Part shown: positions 9,303 through 18,511 of the stretch, in pieces
How positions within the stretch are numbered: position 1 is the stretch's first letter
Layout: the number at the start of each line of letters is the position of its first letter
Assembly (NCBI RefSeq): GCF_009937955.1
Contig: NZ_AP018439.1
Location: 3,286,001 to 3,350,000, forward strand
Reading direction: 5' to 3'
Length of the DNA: 64,000 nucleotides
DNA from: Undibacterium sp. KW1
GTDB taxonomy: Bacteria > Pseudomonadota > Gammaproteobacteria > Burkholderiales > Burkholderiaceae_D
Program-made: the position numbers and the translations under genes
The notes under the pieces: model-generated
Seen by the model: only the letters and a program-made list of their open reading frames with translations
Told to the model about the DNA's origin: nothing
Databases searched by the model: none

Positions 9303-11558
9303 TTACTCCTCGACCAATTCAGCATTACGGGCTTGCGCCTGATAGAGATTATAGTAAGCACCTTCTTTAGCCATCAGTTCATCATGGCTGCCCACTTCGA
9401 CTACCTGTCCCCTGTCGAGGACAACCAGACGATCTGCCTTGTGCAAGGTAGACAATCTATGCGCAATCGCGATCGTGGTACGACCTTGCACCAGGTTATC
9501 AAGGGCTTTCTGGATTTCTTTTTCTGTTTGCGAATCGACAGAAGAAGTCGCTTCATCCATGATCAGGATACGAGGATCTATCAGCAAGGCGCGAGCAATC
9601 GAAATACGCTGGCGCTCACCGCCCGACAAGCCCTGACCTCGCTCACCGACCATGGAGTCATAACCCTGCGGCAGACGTAAGATGAACTCATGCGCATGGG
9701 CAGCACGGGCTGCGGCGATGATTTCATCCCTGGTGGCATCTGGTTTGCCATAGGCGATATTCTCGGCAATCGTGCCAAAAAACAGGAAAGGCTCCTGCAA
9801 GACCAGGCCGATATTGCTGCGGTAATCAGATACGGCGAAAGAGCGTATATCAACACCATCGAGCAAAATCGCCCCTTCAGACACGTCATAGAAGCGGCAA
9901 ATCAGGTTCACCAGGGTGCTCTTGCCAGAACCGCTGTGGCCGACCAGACCTATCATTTCACCTGGCTTGATACTGAGATTGATACCGCGATTGACAGCGC
10001 GGTTACCATAACGGAAACCAACTTCACGCAATTCTATCTGGCCTTTGATTTCTTTTACTTTTACCGGATTTTGCGGATCAGGCACACTCGATACATGGTC
10101 AAGAATGTCAAAAATACGCTTGGCAGCCGAGGCAGACTTCTGCGTCACGGACACGATGCGGCTCATGGAATCAATACGGCCATAGAAATTACTGATGAAA
10201 GCCACAGCGGCAACCAGAGAGCCGACGGTGATATCGCCTTTTGAAATCTGCCAGATACCAAAGCCCCAGACCACCAGAATACCGAGATCTGTCAGGAATG
10301 ATACCGTTGGTGAAAACAGAGACCAGACCTTGTTGAGCTTGTCGTTAACCGCCAGATTATGCTTGTTGGCTTCACGGAAGCGGGCAGCCTCACGCTTTTC
10401 CTGCGCAAAGGCTTTGACCACACGTATGCCTGGAATAGTATCAGCCAGGACATTGGTGACCTCACCCCATACCCTGTCTATCTTTTCAAAACCCGTACGC
10501 AATTTGTCACGCACCAGATGGATCATCCAGGCAATGAATGGCAATGGCAACAAGGTCACCAGGGCCAGCTTGGTATTGATCTGCAACAGGAAACCGGCTG
10601 TCATGATGAACATCAACACGTCCGTCGCAAAATCCAGCAAGTGCAGTGAAAGATAAACGCAAATACGGTCACTTTCGCTACCTATGCGTGACATCAGGTC
10701 ACCGGTACGTTTGCCGCCAAAATATTCGAGAGACAATTTCAGCAAATGCTCATAGGTAGCAGTACGCAAATCTGCGCCTATGCGTTCTGACACCAGCGCC
10801 AGGATATACGTCTTGCCCCAGCTTAGCAGCCACGCAATCACGGCTGAGCCAAGCAGACCGCCGATATAAAACACCACCAGTTTGGGATCAACATGCGCAC
10901 CGTTTTGATACGGAATCAAGACCTCATCCGTCAACGGCTTGGTCAGGTAACGCGGGATCATGTGCGCAGCCGTACCCAGCAACATCAGCGTGAAGCCTAT
11001 GAACAGTTGCAGGCGGTAAGGATGGGCAAAGCGCCACAGCCGCAACAGCGTCCATGTCGATGGCGGTGTATAGATGACCTTGGTGCAGACAGGGCATTCT
11101 TCCTGGTCCGGTTCCAGTACAGCTTTACAGCTGGGGCAGATATTTTGCTCTGCCCGCACAACCGGCTTGCCAGTAATGTGACTTTGCAATTGCTCCTTGA
11201 ACTGGTCCAGCAGGCGTATCGCATGCAGATTCTGACCGAGTGTAAAACGCCAGCTCCCTTGCAAGCCCTGTTCATCGACGAGTTCCAGGTGGCCAACACC
11301 GGCATGATCATGATGACTTAATTGCAAACCCTGGCAAAATTGCCATGCTTTCCAGTCTGTTTCGCCTGGGGACCTGACCAGCAAGCGCTGGTCTGTAACT
11401 ACCAGCAAGCCCTTGCGGAAGCGAAGTTTGTTGTCGAGGTCAACCTCCAGGGCAGTTAAAACGTTCTCGCCTCTGGCGATCTGACTGTTCAGATCAGCCT
11501 GCCAGGATACTGGAATTGATGCAACTGGCTGCTCGGGACTGAATTGTGTTGTGGTCAT
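9303..11558 (-). CDS. ABC transporter, fused permease-ATPase with zinc ribbon (cyanophycin-associated)
   Basis: 751 residues, longer than a standard half-transporter (about 580-600). The extra N-terminal 165 residues form a PH-like or beta-rich region (KLRFRKGLLVVTDQRLLVRSPGETDWKAW) followed by a zinc ribbon with C141, C144, C155 and C158. An exporter-type six-helix membrane domain follows (about 170-460), then a nucleotide-binding domain (about 500-745) with Walker A GLVGHSGSGKST, signature LSGGERQ and Walker B ILIMDEATSSVDS; all catalytic motifs are intact. It should act as a homodimer in the inner membrane. The substrate is unknown. It is divergent from the cyanophycin synthetases and co-transcribed with DUF1854. 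Confidence 0.88.
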   Translation of the reverse strand: MTTTQFSPEQPVASIPVSWQADLNSQIARGENVLTALEVDLDNKLRFRKGLLVVTDQRLLVRSPGETDWKAWQFCQGLQLSHHDHAGVGHLELVDEQGLQGSWRFTLGQNLHAIRLLDQFKEQLQSHITGKPVVRAEQNICPSCKAVLEPDQEECPVCTKVIYTPPSTWTLLRLWRFAHPYRLQLFIGFTLMLLGTAAHMIPRYLTKPLTDEVLIPYQNGAHVDPKLVVFYIGGLLGSAVIAWLLSWGKTYILALVSERIGADLRTATYEHLLKLSLEYFGGKRTGDLMSRIGSESDRICVYLSLHLLDFATDVLMFIMTAGFLLQINTKLALVTLLPLPFIAWMIHLVRDKLRTGFEKIDRVWGEVTNVLADTIPGIRVVKAFAQEKREAARFREANKHNLAVNDKLNKVWSLFSPTVSFLTDLGILVVWGFGIWQISKGDITVGSLVAAVAFISNFYGRIDSMSRIVSVTQKSASAAKRIFDILDHVSSVPDPQNPVKVKEIKGQIELREVGFRYGNRAVNRGINLSIKPGEMIGLVGHSGSGKSTLVNLICRFYDVSEGAILLDGVDIRSFAVSDYRSNIGLVLQEPFLFFGTIAENIAYGKPDATRDEIIAAARAAHAHEFILRLPQGYDSMVGERGQGLSGGERQRISIARALLIDPRILIMDEATSSVDSQTEKEIQKALDNLVQGRTTIAIAHRLSTLHKADRLVVLDRGQVVEVGSHDELMAKEGAYYNLYQAQARNAELVEE

Positions 11559-11955
11559 CGTGAAACGAACTCCGGCTCAAGAGCTGGTCCCGAATCAAAT
11601 CAGGACATTAATTTTAGTAAAAGAGATCACTTGCTTTCCGTTTCAGGCATAAGCCATGTCACGGAAGCAGCAATTTACGGTATTCTATCGGAAGAAAAAT
11701 AATCAGATAAATCTGATCAAGAGGATGAACTGCTTTTGCGCTGGCGCGCAAGTATATCAGCAAGCGTGCCTTTACAAGCCGCTTTCAACAGGATATGCGA
11801 AGTAAAATTGCAGCTATAGCAAGATTTTCAAGACACCAGGAAATCTCACTTAGCCTAGCCAGCCCAGGACATGGTGCATTCAGGGAAAACGAAGAAACGC
11901 TCTAAAAATGACAAGACCTGGTCTGCATAAACCCGGCTTATAAAAGTTTACATAC
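11559..11955. other. Intergenic regulatory space between ABC transporter and cphA'
   Basis: 397 bp between two divergent operons of the cyanophycin locus. No open reading frame of useful size, tRNA or strong hairpin was seen. Promoters for both directions must lie here, but no clear -35/-10 pair could be picked. AT-rich stretches occur near 11600-11625 and 11690-11725 (including ATCAGATAAATCTGAT, an imperfect palindrome). Confidence 0.5.
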
Positions 11956-14133
11956 ATGACAACAAACAAGAAAGACATCCGCATTCTCAGCGCAACGCAC
12001 TTGCGTGGCCCGAATATCTGGACTTACCGCCCTGTCATTGAAGCAGTGCTGGATATCGGTGAGCTGGAAGAATTTCCATCGAATAAAATCCCCGGCCTGT
12101 ATGAACGCCTGACGACCTGGTTGCCTGGCATCATAGAGCATCGCTGTGGTGTCGGTGAGCGTGGCGGATTTCTGGAGCGCCTGCGTGAGGGCACCTGGTC
12201 TGGTCATATCCTTGAACATGTTGTACTTGAACTGCAAAACCTGGCGGGCATGCGCACCGGCTTTGGCCAAACCCGCTCTACCAATGTAGTCGGCGTGTAT
12301 AAAATGGCCTTCCGTACCCGTGAAGAGCAGGTAGGCCGGGCAGCGCTGCAAATTGGCCGTGATTTGTTGATGGCGGCGATTGAAGATCAGCCTTTTGACC
12401 TGCAAACCAGAGTGACAGAATTGCGCGAACTGGTGGATGACCGTTGCCTGGGCCCAAGTACGGCCAGCATCGTTGATGCAGCCACTGAACGCCGCATCCC
12501 ATCAATACGCCTGACAGATGGCAATCTGGTGCAACTCGGCCATGGTGCTGCACAGCGCCGTATCTGGACAGCAGAAACTGACCGCACCAGTGCCATTGCC
12601 GAAAGTATCGCCAGCGACAAGGACCTGACCAAAACCCTGCTGCAATCCTGTGGCGTGCCTGTCCCAGAGGGTTCTCTCGTGCGCAGTGCTGAAGAAGCCT
12701 GGGAAGAAGCGCAGGACATCGGCCTACCCGTCGTCATCAAACCCTATGACGGCAACCATGGCCGCGGTGTTTCACTGAACCTGATGAGCAAGGAAGATGT
12801 GATTGCTGCTTATGAGCTGGCTGCACGCAAGGGTGATAGCAAGAGCGTCATCGTTGAGCGTTTTGTCACTGGTGACGAGCACCGTGTGCTGGTAGTTGGC
12901 AACGAGGTCGTTGCAGTCGGCAAAGGTGAGTCGCTGTGGGTCACGGGCAATGGCAAATCGAATATTACTGAACTGGTCGATGACCAGATCAATACTGACC
13001 CACGCCGTGGCACAACAGAAGACTGCCCGCTGAATGCGCTGGACCCGGCAGCAGGCGCAGAAATCATTCTCGAATTAAAACGTCAGGGTATGGATGCCAA
13101 CTCCATCCCTCTCGCTGGACAAAAAGTATTGATACAGCCTAACGGTAACGTCGCTCTTGATGTCACCGATAAAATCCACCCCGATATTGCCTATGCAGCG
13201 ACACTGGCCGCGCGCATTGTCGGCCTGGATATCGCCGGGGTCGATCTGGTGGCAGAAGATATTTCCCGCCCCATGGCGGAACAAGGTGCGGCAATTATTG
13301 AAGTCAATGCCAGCCCCGGCTTGCTGGCCCATATCAAACCCGCCAATGGTGAAGGCCGCCCTGTCGGCAAAGCCATCATCAATCATTTGTTTGCACCTGA
13401 AGAAAGTGGCCGCATCAGCATCGTCGGTGTTGCCGGCACCAAAGGTTGCAGCCTGATTGCCCGCCTGATCGGTGCACTGATCAATATCAGCGGCAAGGAA
13501 ACCGGCGTCGCTTGCGCCCAGGGCCTGTTTCTGAACAAACGCCTGGTTACCGATGGCGATTGCGCCAACTGGGAAGCTGGCCAGAGATTGTTAATCAACC
13601 GCTCAGTGCAAGCTGCCGTATTTGAAACCAATGCCAAGGCCATGCTCAGCGACGGTCTGGCCTATGACAAATGCGCAGTTGGCGTCGTCACCGATCTGGA
13701 TGGCTACGCCGGCCTGGGCGCCTATTACATAGATAGCCCGGACCAGATGCGCAAAGTCTTGCGTACTCAGGTTGATGTGATTTTGCCTGACGGCGTTGCA
13801 GTATTGAATGCTGCCGACCCAGACGTGGCAGACCTGGCCGAGCTCTGCGATGGCAAGGTGATTTTTTACGCCAAGGACCCGTCACTGGAAGCGATAGTCA
13901 ATCATCGAGCTCTCGGTGAGCGGGTGGTATTTTTGCGTGATGACAATATCGTGCTGGCAGATGGCGAAACTGAAACCGCCCTGCTGCCCCTGAGCGCCTT
14001 GAAACCTGCAAAAGTCGCCCAGGCGGAAAGTGTACTGGCAGCAGTTGCAGCAGCATGGGCCTTGAACATCACCCCAGAACTGATAGGTGCTGGTCTCAGG
14101 ACTTTTGACTCAAGCAAGAAAGCTCCTTACTGA
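11956..14133 (+). CDS. cphA': Cyanophycin synthetase-like protein CphA' (degenerate Mur-ligase half)
   Basis: 725 residues. Cyanophycin synthetase builds the Asp-Arg storage polymer: an ATP-grasp domain adds Asp to the backbone and a Mur-ligase-like domain adds Arg to the side chain. The N-terminal domain (about 1-160) and the ATP-grasp domain (about 215-480, with VVIKPYDGNHGRGV and the late EVNASPGLLAH) look intact. The Mur-ligase P-loop, GTNGKTT in the neighbour, is here GTKGCS (residues 494-499), without the catalytic Lys-Thr. The protein ends about 130-140 residues early, lacking the region with DYGHNPDA. This is the layout of CphA' and CphA2-type proteins. It lies 173 bp upstream of the full cphA. 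It may be an ATP-grasp-only polymerase, a subunit, or inactive. Confidence 0.9.
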   Translation: MTTNKKDIRILSATHLRGPNIWTYRPVIEAVLDIGELEEFPSNKIPGLYERLTTWLPGIIEHRCGVGERGGFLERLREGTWSGHILEHVVLELQNLAGMRTGFGQTRSTNVVGVYKMAFRTREEQVGRAALQIGRDLLMAAIEDQPFDLQTRVTELRELVDDRCLGPSTASIVDAATERRIPSIRLTDGNLVQLGHGAAQRRIWTAETDRTSAIAESIASDKDLTKTLLQSCGVPVPEGSLVRSAEEAWEEAQDIGLPVVIKPYDGNHGRGVSLNLMSKEDVIAAYELAARKGDSKSVIVERFVTGDEHRVLVVGNEVVAVGKGESLWVTGNGKSNITELVDDQINTDPRRGTTEDCPLNALDPAAGAEIILELKRQGMDANSIPLAGQKVLIQPNGNVALDVTDKIHPDIAYAATLAARIVGLDIAGVDLVAEDISRPMAEQGAAIIEVNASPGLLAHIKPANGEGRPVGKAIINHLFAPEESGRISIVGVAGTKGCSLIARLIGALINISGKETGVACAQGLFLNKRLVTDGDCANWEAGQRLLINRSVQAAVFETNAKAMLSDGLAYDKCAVGVVTDLDGYAGLGAYYIDSPDQMRKVLRTQVDVILPDGVAVLNAADPDVADLAELCDGKVIFYAKDPSLEAIVNHRALGERVVFLRDDNIVLADGETETALLPLSALKPAKVAQAESVLAAVAAAWALNITPELIGAGLRTFDSSKKAPY

Positions 14134-14306
14134 TTGCTTTAAGCATAGTGCGGATGTCAAATCTGGCATCCGTACAAATACAAGATATATTGTTTACTCT
14201 TAGAATTTGCTATTTATCTGATGGTGTGATTTCTGGTGCTTGCATGCTCAGGCTGTAAATATCGGCACACCCTCGTTTGACGCCCTTTTCAACAGGATTA
14301 AGTTTT

Positions 14307-16877
14307 ATGGAAGTATCACGCATCCGTGCCCTGCGCGGTCCCAATCTCTGGAGCCACCATACGGCCGTAGAAGCGATTGTTGCCTGCACAAATGAAGAGA
14401 TGTCAATTGCCAGCCTGAACGGATTTGAAGACCGTTTGCGCGCCCTTTTCCCGCAACTCAGCATTTTGCAACCCACCGGTCATGATGATGCCATCCCCAT
14501 GGCCCATGTGTTTGAATTGCTGACCCTTGGCCTGCAGGCAGAAGCCGGTTGCCCAGTCACTTTCAGCCGCACTACGCAAACCCTGGAGGCAGGCATTTTC
14601 CAGGTCGTCGCTGAATATTCAGAAGAAGCCGTTGGCCGCCTGGCCATTGAACTGGCAGAGCAAATCATTAATGCAGCACTGAAAGACCAGGCCTTTGACC
14701 TGTCAGCTGCGCTTGAACAATTACGCGATCTGGATGAAGACGTGCGCCTCGGGCCATCTACAGGCTCTATCGTGAATGCGGCCGTAGCTCGCAATATCCC
14801 TTACCGGCGTTTGACAGATGGCAGTCTGGTTGCTTTTGGTTGGGGTAGCCGCCAGCGCAAGATACAGGCAGCAGAAATGGATGGCACCAGTGCCATTGCA
14901 GAAGCCATTGCACAAGACAAGGAACTGACCAAGAAACTCTTGCATGCCGCTGGCGTACCTGTGCCTTTGGGCCGTTCAGTATCCGACCCGGATGATGCCT
15001 GGGCAGCAGCTCTTGAAATCGGCTTGCCCGTGGTAGTCAAACCCAAGGATGGTAATCAGGGCAAAGGCGTGACTGTCAATGTCACCACGCGTGAACAACT
15101 GGATGCAGGTTTCCATGCCGCCAGCGAATTCCGAGATGACATTCTGGTCGAGCGCTTCTTGCCCGGCAATGACTTCCGCCTGCTGGTAGTTGGTAACAAG
15201 CTGGTTGCCGCTGCCCGCCGTGACCCGCCGCAAGTGGTGGGAGATGGCAAGCAAAGCGTGCGTGAACTGGTTGAACAAGTCAATAAAGACCCGCGCCGTG
15301 GCAGTGGACATTCCACTTCTTTGACCAAGATACGTTTTGACGATATCGCTCTGGCCAGCCTGGCCAAGCAGGGTTTTGTGGCTGACTCCATCCCACCAAA
15401 AGGGCAGCGCGTGGTATTGCGCAATAATGCCAATCTCTCTACCGGTGGCGCAGCGACCGATGTGACAGATGATGTTCATCCTGAAGTTGCCGCCCGCGCA
15501 GTAGCTGCAGCACAAATGGTGGGTCTCGATATTTGCGGTGTCGATCTGGTCTGTGACAGTGTCTTGAAACCGATAGAACAACAAAATGGCGGCATCGTTG
15601 AAGTCAATGCTGCGCCAGGTTTGCGTATGCACCTCTCCCCTTCTTTTGGCAAAGGCCGCCAGGTTGGTGAAGCGATTATCGCCTCGATGTTTGATGACAA
15701 TGACGATGGCCGCATCCCTATCATTGCGGTTACAGGCACGAATGGCAAAACCACGACCGTACGCCTGATTGCCCATCTGTTGACAGCCAGCGGCCTGCGT
15801 ACAGGCATGACCAATACGGATGGCGTGTATGTTGCAGGCCGCCAGATCGATAGCGGTGATTGCAGCGGCCCGCGCAGTGCCCGCAATGTCTTGTCCCACC
15901 CTGATGTTGATGCAGCCGTGTTTGAGACAGCACGCGGTGGTGTCTTGCGTGAAGGTCTGGCGTATGACCGTTGCCAGGTTGCAGTCGTCACCAATATCGG
16001 TTCTGGTGACCATCTTGGCTTGAATTACATCACCACGGTAGAAGATCTCGCCGTATTGAAACGCGTCATCGTACAAAACGTTGCTGATAACGGCTATGCA
16101 GTACTGAATGCGGCTGACCCTATCGTTGCGGCTATGGCCAGCAATTGCCCGTCTGCCGTCATCTTCTTCGCGGCTGATCACCAGCATCCTGTCATGGCAA
16201 CACACAGGGCTCAGGGCAAGCGCGTGGTATATATAGAAAACGGCCATCTGATCGCTGCTGAAGGCAAGACACGCCATAGCGTACCGCTGGCTGATATCCC
16301 TATCACCCGCAATGGCAGCATAGGTTTCCAGGTCGAGAACGTCATGGCATCCGTCGCCGCAGCCTGGGCAATCAATATTGACTGGGACAGCATACGTGCA
16401 GGTTTGTTGTCTTTTGCCAATGAAGCCGACAATGCGCCTGGCCGCTTCAATGTCTTCAACTTCCGCGGTGCGACACTGATTGCTGATTATGGCCACAACC
16501 CGGATGCGATATTGGCACTGGTACGCGCAGTAGAAACCATGCCAGCCAAACGCCGCTCTGTCGTCATCAGCGGTGCCGGTGACCGCCGTGACCAGGACAT
16601 ACGCCAGCAGACTGAAATTCTTGGTGAATCCTTTGATGATGTGGTGCTGTACCAGGACCAATGCCAGCGTGGCCGTGCGGACGGCGAAGTTGTCGCCCTC
16701 TTGCGTGAAGGCCTGAAGCAGGCAACAAAAACCTCACGCATCGATGAAATCAATGGTGAATTCATTGCGATTGATCTCGCCATGGACAGACTGGAAGCAG
16801 GCGACCTGTGCCTGATCCTGATTGATCAGGTAGAAGAAGCACTGTCGCATATCGCCAAGCGTGTTGCAGCAGGCTAA
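14307..16877 (+). CDS. cphA: Cyanophycin synthetase CphA (full length)
   Basis: 856 residues from the ATG at 14307, preceded by AGGA at 9 bp; a TTG 30 bp upstream is in frame but has no such site. The enzyme makes multi-L-arginyl-poly-L-aspartate from Asp, Arg and ATP. Domains: N-terminal (about 1-160), ATP-grasp (about 210-470, VVVKPKDGNQGKGVTVNV and EVNAAPGLRMH) and a complete Mur-ligase-like domain with P-loop GTNGKTT (477-483) and the C-terminal LIADYGHNPDAILAL motif. It follows cphA' in the same direction and ends in a strong terminator. No cyanophycinase (cphB) is in the window. Confidence 0.96.
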   Translation: MEVSRIRALRGPNLWSHHTAVEAIVACTNEEMSIASLNGFEDRLRALFPQLSILQPTGHDDAIPMAHVFELLTLGLQAEAGCPVTFSRTTQTLEAGIFQVVAEYSEEAVGRLAIELAEQIINAALKDQAFDLSAALEQLRDLDEDVRLGPSTGSIVNAAVARNIPYRRLTDGSLVAFGWGSRQRKIQAAEMDGTSAIAEAIAQDKELTKKLLHAAGVPVPLGRSVSDPDDAWAAALEIGLPVVVKPKDGNQGKGVTVNVTTREQLDAGFHAASEFRDDILVERFLPGNDFRLLVVGNKLVAAARRDPPQVVGDGKQSVRELVEQVNKDPRRGSGHSTSLTKIRFDDIALASLAKQGFVADSIPPKGQRVVLRNNANLSTGGAATDVTDDVHPEVAARAVAAAQMVGLDICGVDLVCDSVLKPIEQQNGGIVEVNAAPGLRMHLSPSFGKGRQVGEAIIASMFDDNDDGRIPIIAVTGTNGKTTTVRLIAHLLTASGLRTGMTNTDGVYVAGRQIDSGDCSGPRSARNVLSHPDVDAAVFETARGGVLREGLAYDRCQVAVVTNIGSGDHLGLNYITTVEDLAVLKRVIVQNVADNGYAVLNAADPIVAAMASNCPSAVIFFAADHQHPVMATHRAQGKRVVYIENGHLIAAEGKTRHSVPLADIPITRNGSIGFQVENVMASVAAAWAINIDWDSIRAGLLSFANEADNAPGRFNVFNFRGATLIADYGHNPDAILALVRAVETMPAKRRSVVISGAGDRRDQDIRQQTEILGESFDDVVLYQDQCQRGRADGEVVALLREGLKQATKTSRIDEINGEFIAIDLAMDRLEAGDLCLILIDQVEEALSHIAKRVAAG

Positions 16878-16893
16878 AACTCGCTGAATGCAT

Positions 16894-16933
16894 CAAAAAA
16901 GCCGGACCAGTTTACAACTGGCCCGGCTTTTTA
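16894..16933 (+). terminator. Intrinsic terminator of the cphA operon
   Basis: AAAAAGCCGG and CCGGCTTTTT arms, extended inward by CCAGTT/AACTGG with single-base bulges, form a stable hairpin ending in a T-run 18 bp after the cphA stop. Confidence 0.88.
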
Positions 16934-16935
16934 AC

Positions 16936-17204
16936 TAGAACTCATTTCATAAATAGGGTGAGATGCGTTTGCCTCATAACGTGGACTGGCAAGGCGGACG
17001 AGGCAGTCAATAGCTTTGCCTATTGACAACGAGTCCAACGCAGTCCAGCGCACGTTATAAGGCAAACCCACCGGGAACTGACGATTTGGGCGCATTGCAG
17101 CGTTGTGCCCCTCGCTAAGGCACCAGCCTTAGCTTCGCGTCACGCCTTGCACTGCATCCCAAATCGTCTTGTTCGCACTCATCCTATTTATGAAATGAGT
17201 TCTA
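16936..17204. mobile_element. 269-bp non-coding element with 27-bp terminal inverted repeats
   Basis: The outer 22 bp at the left end (16936-16957, TAGAACTCATTTCATAAATA...) recur exactly inverted at 17183-17204, and the repeat extends to 27 bp with one mismatch. Inside are two further inverted pairs: TTTGCCTCATAACGTG near 16969 against CACGTTATAAGGCAAA near 17051, and GACGATTTGGG near 17081 against CCCAAATCGTC near 17158. There is no open reading frame of note. It looks like a MITE or a strongly folded intergenic repeat, placed just after the cphA terminator. No clear target-site duplication was seen beyond the TA at each end. Confidence 0.75.
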
Positions 17205-17260
17205 ATGACGACTTCAACTATTGGGACTTGCCTCTCATGCAGCACAGACCCACTTGCCCA

Positions 17261-17605
17261 TCAAATCATGAAACCCTTGGTTTCAGGTTTAACATTGTGC
17301 AAGCCTGCCAGTGGCAGATGTTTGTCAGTGGTGATCTCGCCATCCAGCATCAGCGAGGTATAGCGCAAACAGCAAACCCGCAGGAAGGATGAGAAATTGT
17401 CGATTTGACCGCGGTAGGCAATCAACTCATCATACAGCTTGGTGATGAGTTGATTGGTATTCATGCTATCGCGCTGGGCAATCTCTTCCAGCACATTCCA
17501 GAATATATTTTCCAGTCTGATGGAAGTCACCACGCCATGCAGGCGCAGGGAACGCGCCCTGGATTCATACAGGCCAGGGTCGGCTTTGATAAAAATCTCG
17601 CACAT
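17261..17605 (-). CDS. Ribbon-helix-helix domain protein
   Basis: 114 residues. The segment RSLRLHGVVTSIRLENIFWNVLEEIAQRDSMNTNQLITKLYDEL (about 18-62) matches the RHH_4-type ribbon-helix-helix fold: a beta strand of Thr-Ser-Ile-Arg-Leu followed by two helices. Such proteins usually bind DNA as dimers, or act as small antitoxin-like regulators. The start is well supported by GGAGGAAAA directly before the ATG. The C-terminal 50 residues have no recognised domain. No toxin gene is adjacent, so an autonomous regulator is more likely than a toxin-antitoxin pair. Confidence 0.75.
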   Translation of the reverse strand: MCEIFIKADPGLYESRARSLRLHGVVTSIRLENIFWNVLEEIAQRDSMNTNQLITKLYDELIAYRGQIDNFSSFLRVCCLRYTSLMLDGEITTDKHLPLAGLHNVKPETKGFMI

Positions 17606-17689
17606 TTTTCCTCCCGCATATCGTCAAGAAAAAGATTTCCTGACGATTATACGGCACTTGCCTGATTTGCAAGCCAAGCCACGACATGA

Positions 17690-18271
17690 CTATAACTTGA
17701 TTTCCGTTCCCAACAATTGCAGGAACTGCCCTATCCAGGCTGGATGTGCAGGCCATGCAGGTGCCGTGACAAAATTATTGTCCGTTACTGCATCGGTAAC
17801 AGCAATATTTGCGTAATGGCCACCTGCTGCCTCAACTTCTGGCTGGCAAGCAGGGTAAGCTGAGCATTTGACGCCCTCAAGCACCTTGGCGGCTGCCAAA
17901 ATCTGAGCACCATGGCAAACGGCTGCTATCGGCTTCTTTGTTTGCGCGAAATGTTGCACGATAGCAATCACTTGCGGGTTCAGACGCAGATATTCCGGTG
18001 CGCGGCCACCAGGTAACAACAAGGCATCATAATCCTGCGCCTTGATGCTGGCGAAGTCATGGGTGATGCTGAATCGGTGACCTGGTTTTTCGGTATAAGT
18101 CTGCTGGCCTTCAAAATCATGGATGGCGGTAGCCACATAGTCACCTGGCTTTTTGTCAGGACAAACTGCGTGTACTGCATGTCCAACAGCCAGCAGGCTT
18201 TGGAAAGGCACCATCGCCTCATAATCTTCTACAAAATCACCGACCAGCATAAGAATTTTTTTGGCTGCCAT
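17690..18271 (-). CDS. DJ-1/PfpI family protein
   Basis: 193 residues from the ATG at 18271, which has a strong AGGAGA site; a longer frame to 18316 has no such support. The DJ-1/PfpI superfamily includes intracellular proteases, glyoxalases and chaperones. The nucleophile elbow IAAVCHGAQIL carries C119 followed by H120, the usual PfpI Cys-His pair, and an acidic residue near position 15-17 (DFVEDYE) can support the cysteine. Its exact activity cannot be assigned from sequence. It stands alone, upstream of and divergent from the diguanylate cyclase gene. Confidence 0.85.
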   Translation of the reverse strand: MAAKKILMLVGDFVEDYEAMVPFQSLLAVGHAVHAVCPDKKPGDYVATAIHDFEGQQTYTEKPGHRFSITHDFASIKAQDYDALLLPGGRAPEYLRLNPQVIAIVQHFAQTKKPIAAVCHGAQILAAAKVLEGVKCSAYPACQPEVEAAGGHYANIAVTDAVTDNNFVTAPAWPAHPAWIGQFLQLLGTEIKL

Positions 18272-18511
18272 GATGTCTCCTGAATATTGGTTTGAAGGAG
18301 ACCCATTGTTGAGCAAATTTCAGCATCGCAGGTAATGACTGGTTACTACATGGCTCAAGAAATTTCCGTCTGGAAATTAACTATATTTTGCGCATTCTTA
18401 TTGATATTTTGCGACGTATTAATCAAACAGTAACAGGAACTCGTATAAAATCAAATCATGCTCTGGAATTCGATCATACGGGGCGGGTATCGTTTATAGC
18501 CTGGAGACAAC

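Noticed and set aside
14976..16661. Long minus-strand frame (561 codons) inside cphA
   Set aside because: It lies wholly antisense to a full-length, motif-complete cyanophycin synthetase; its composition (rich in His, Cys, Ile, Arg) is that of a shadow frame.
17261..17605. Ribbon-helix-helix gene as the antitoxin of a toxin-antitoxin pair
   Set aside because: No small toxin-like gene is adjacent on the same strand; the upstream neighbour is a DJ-1/PfpI gene and the downstream side is a repeat element.
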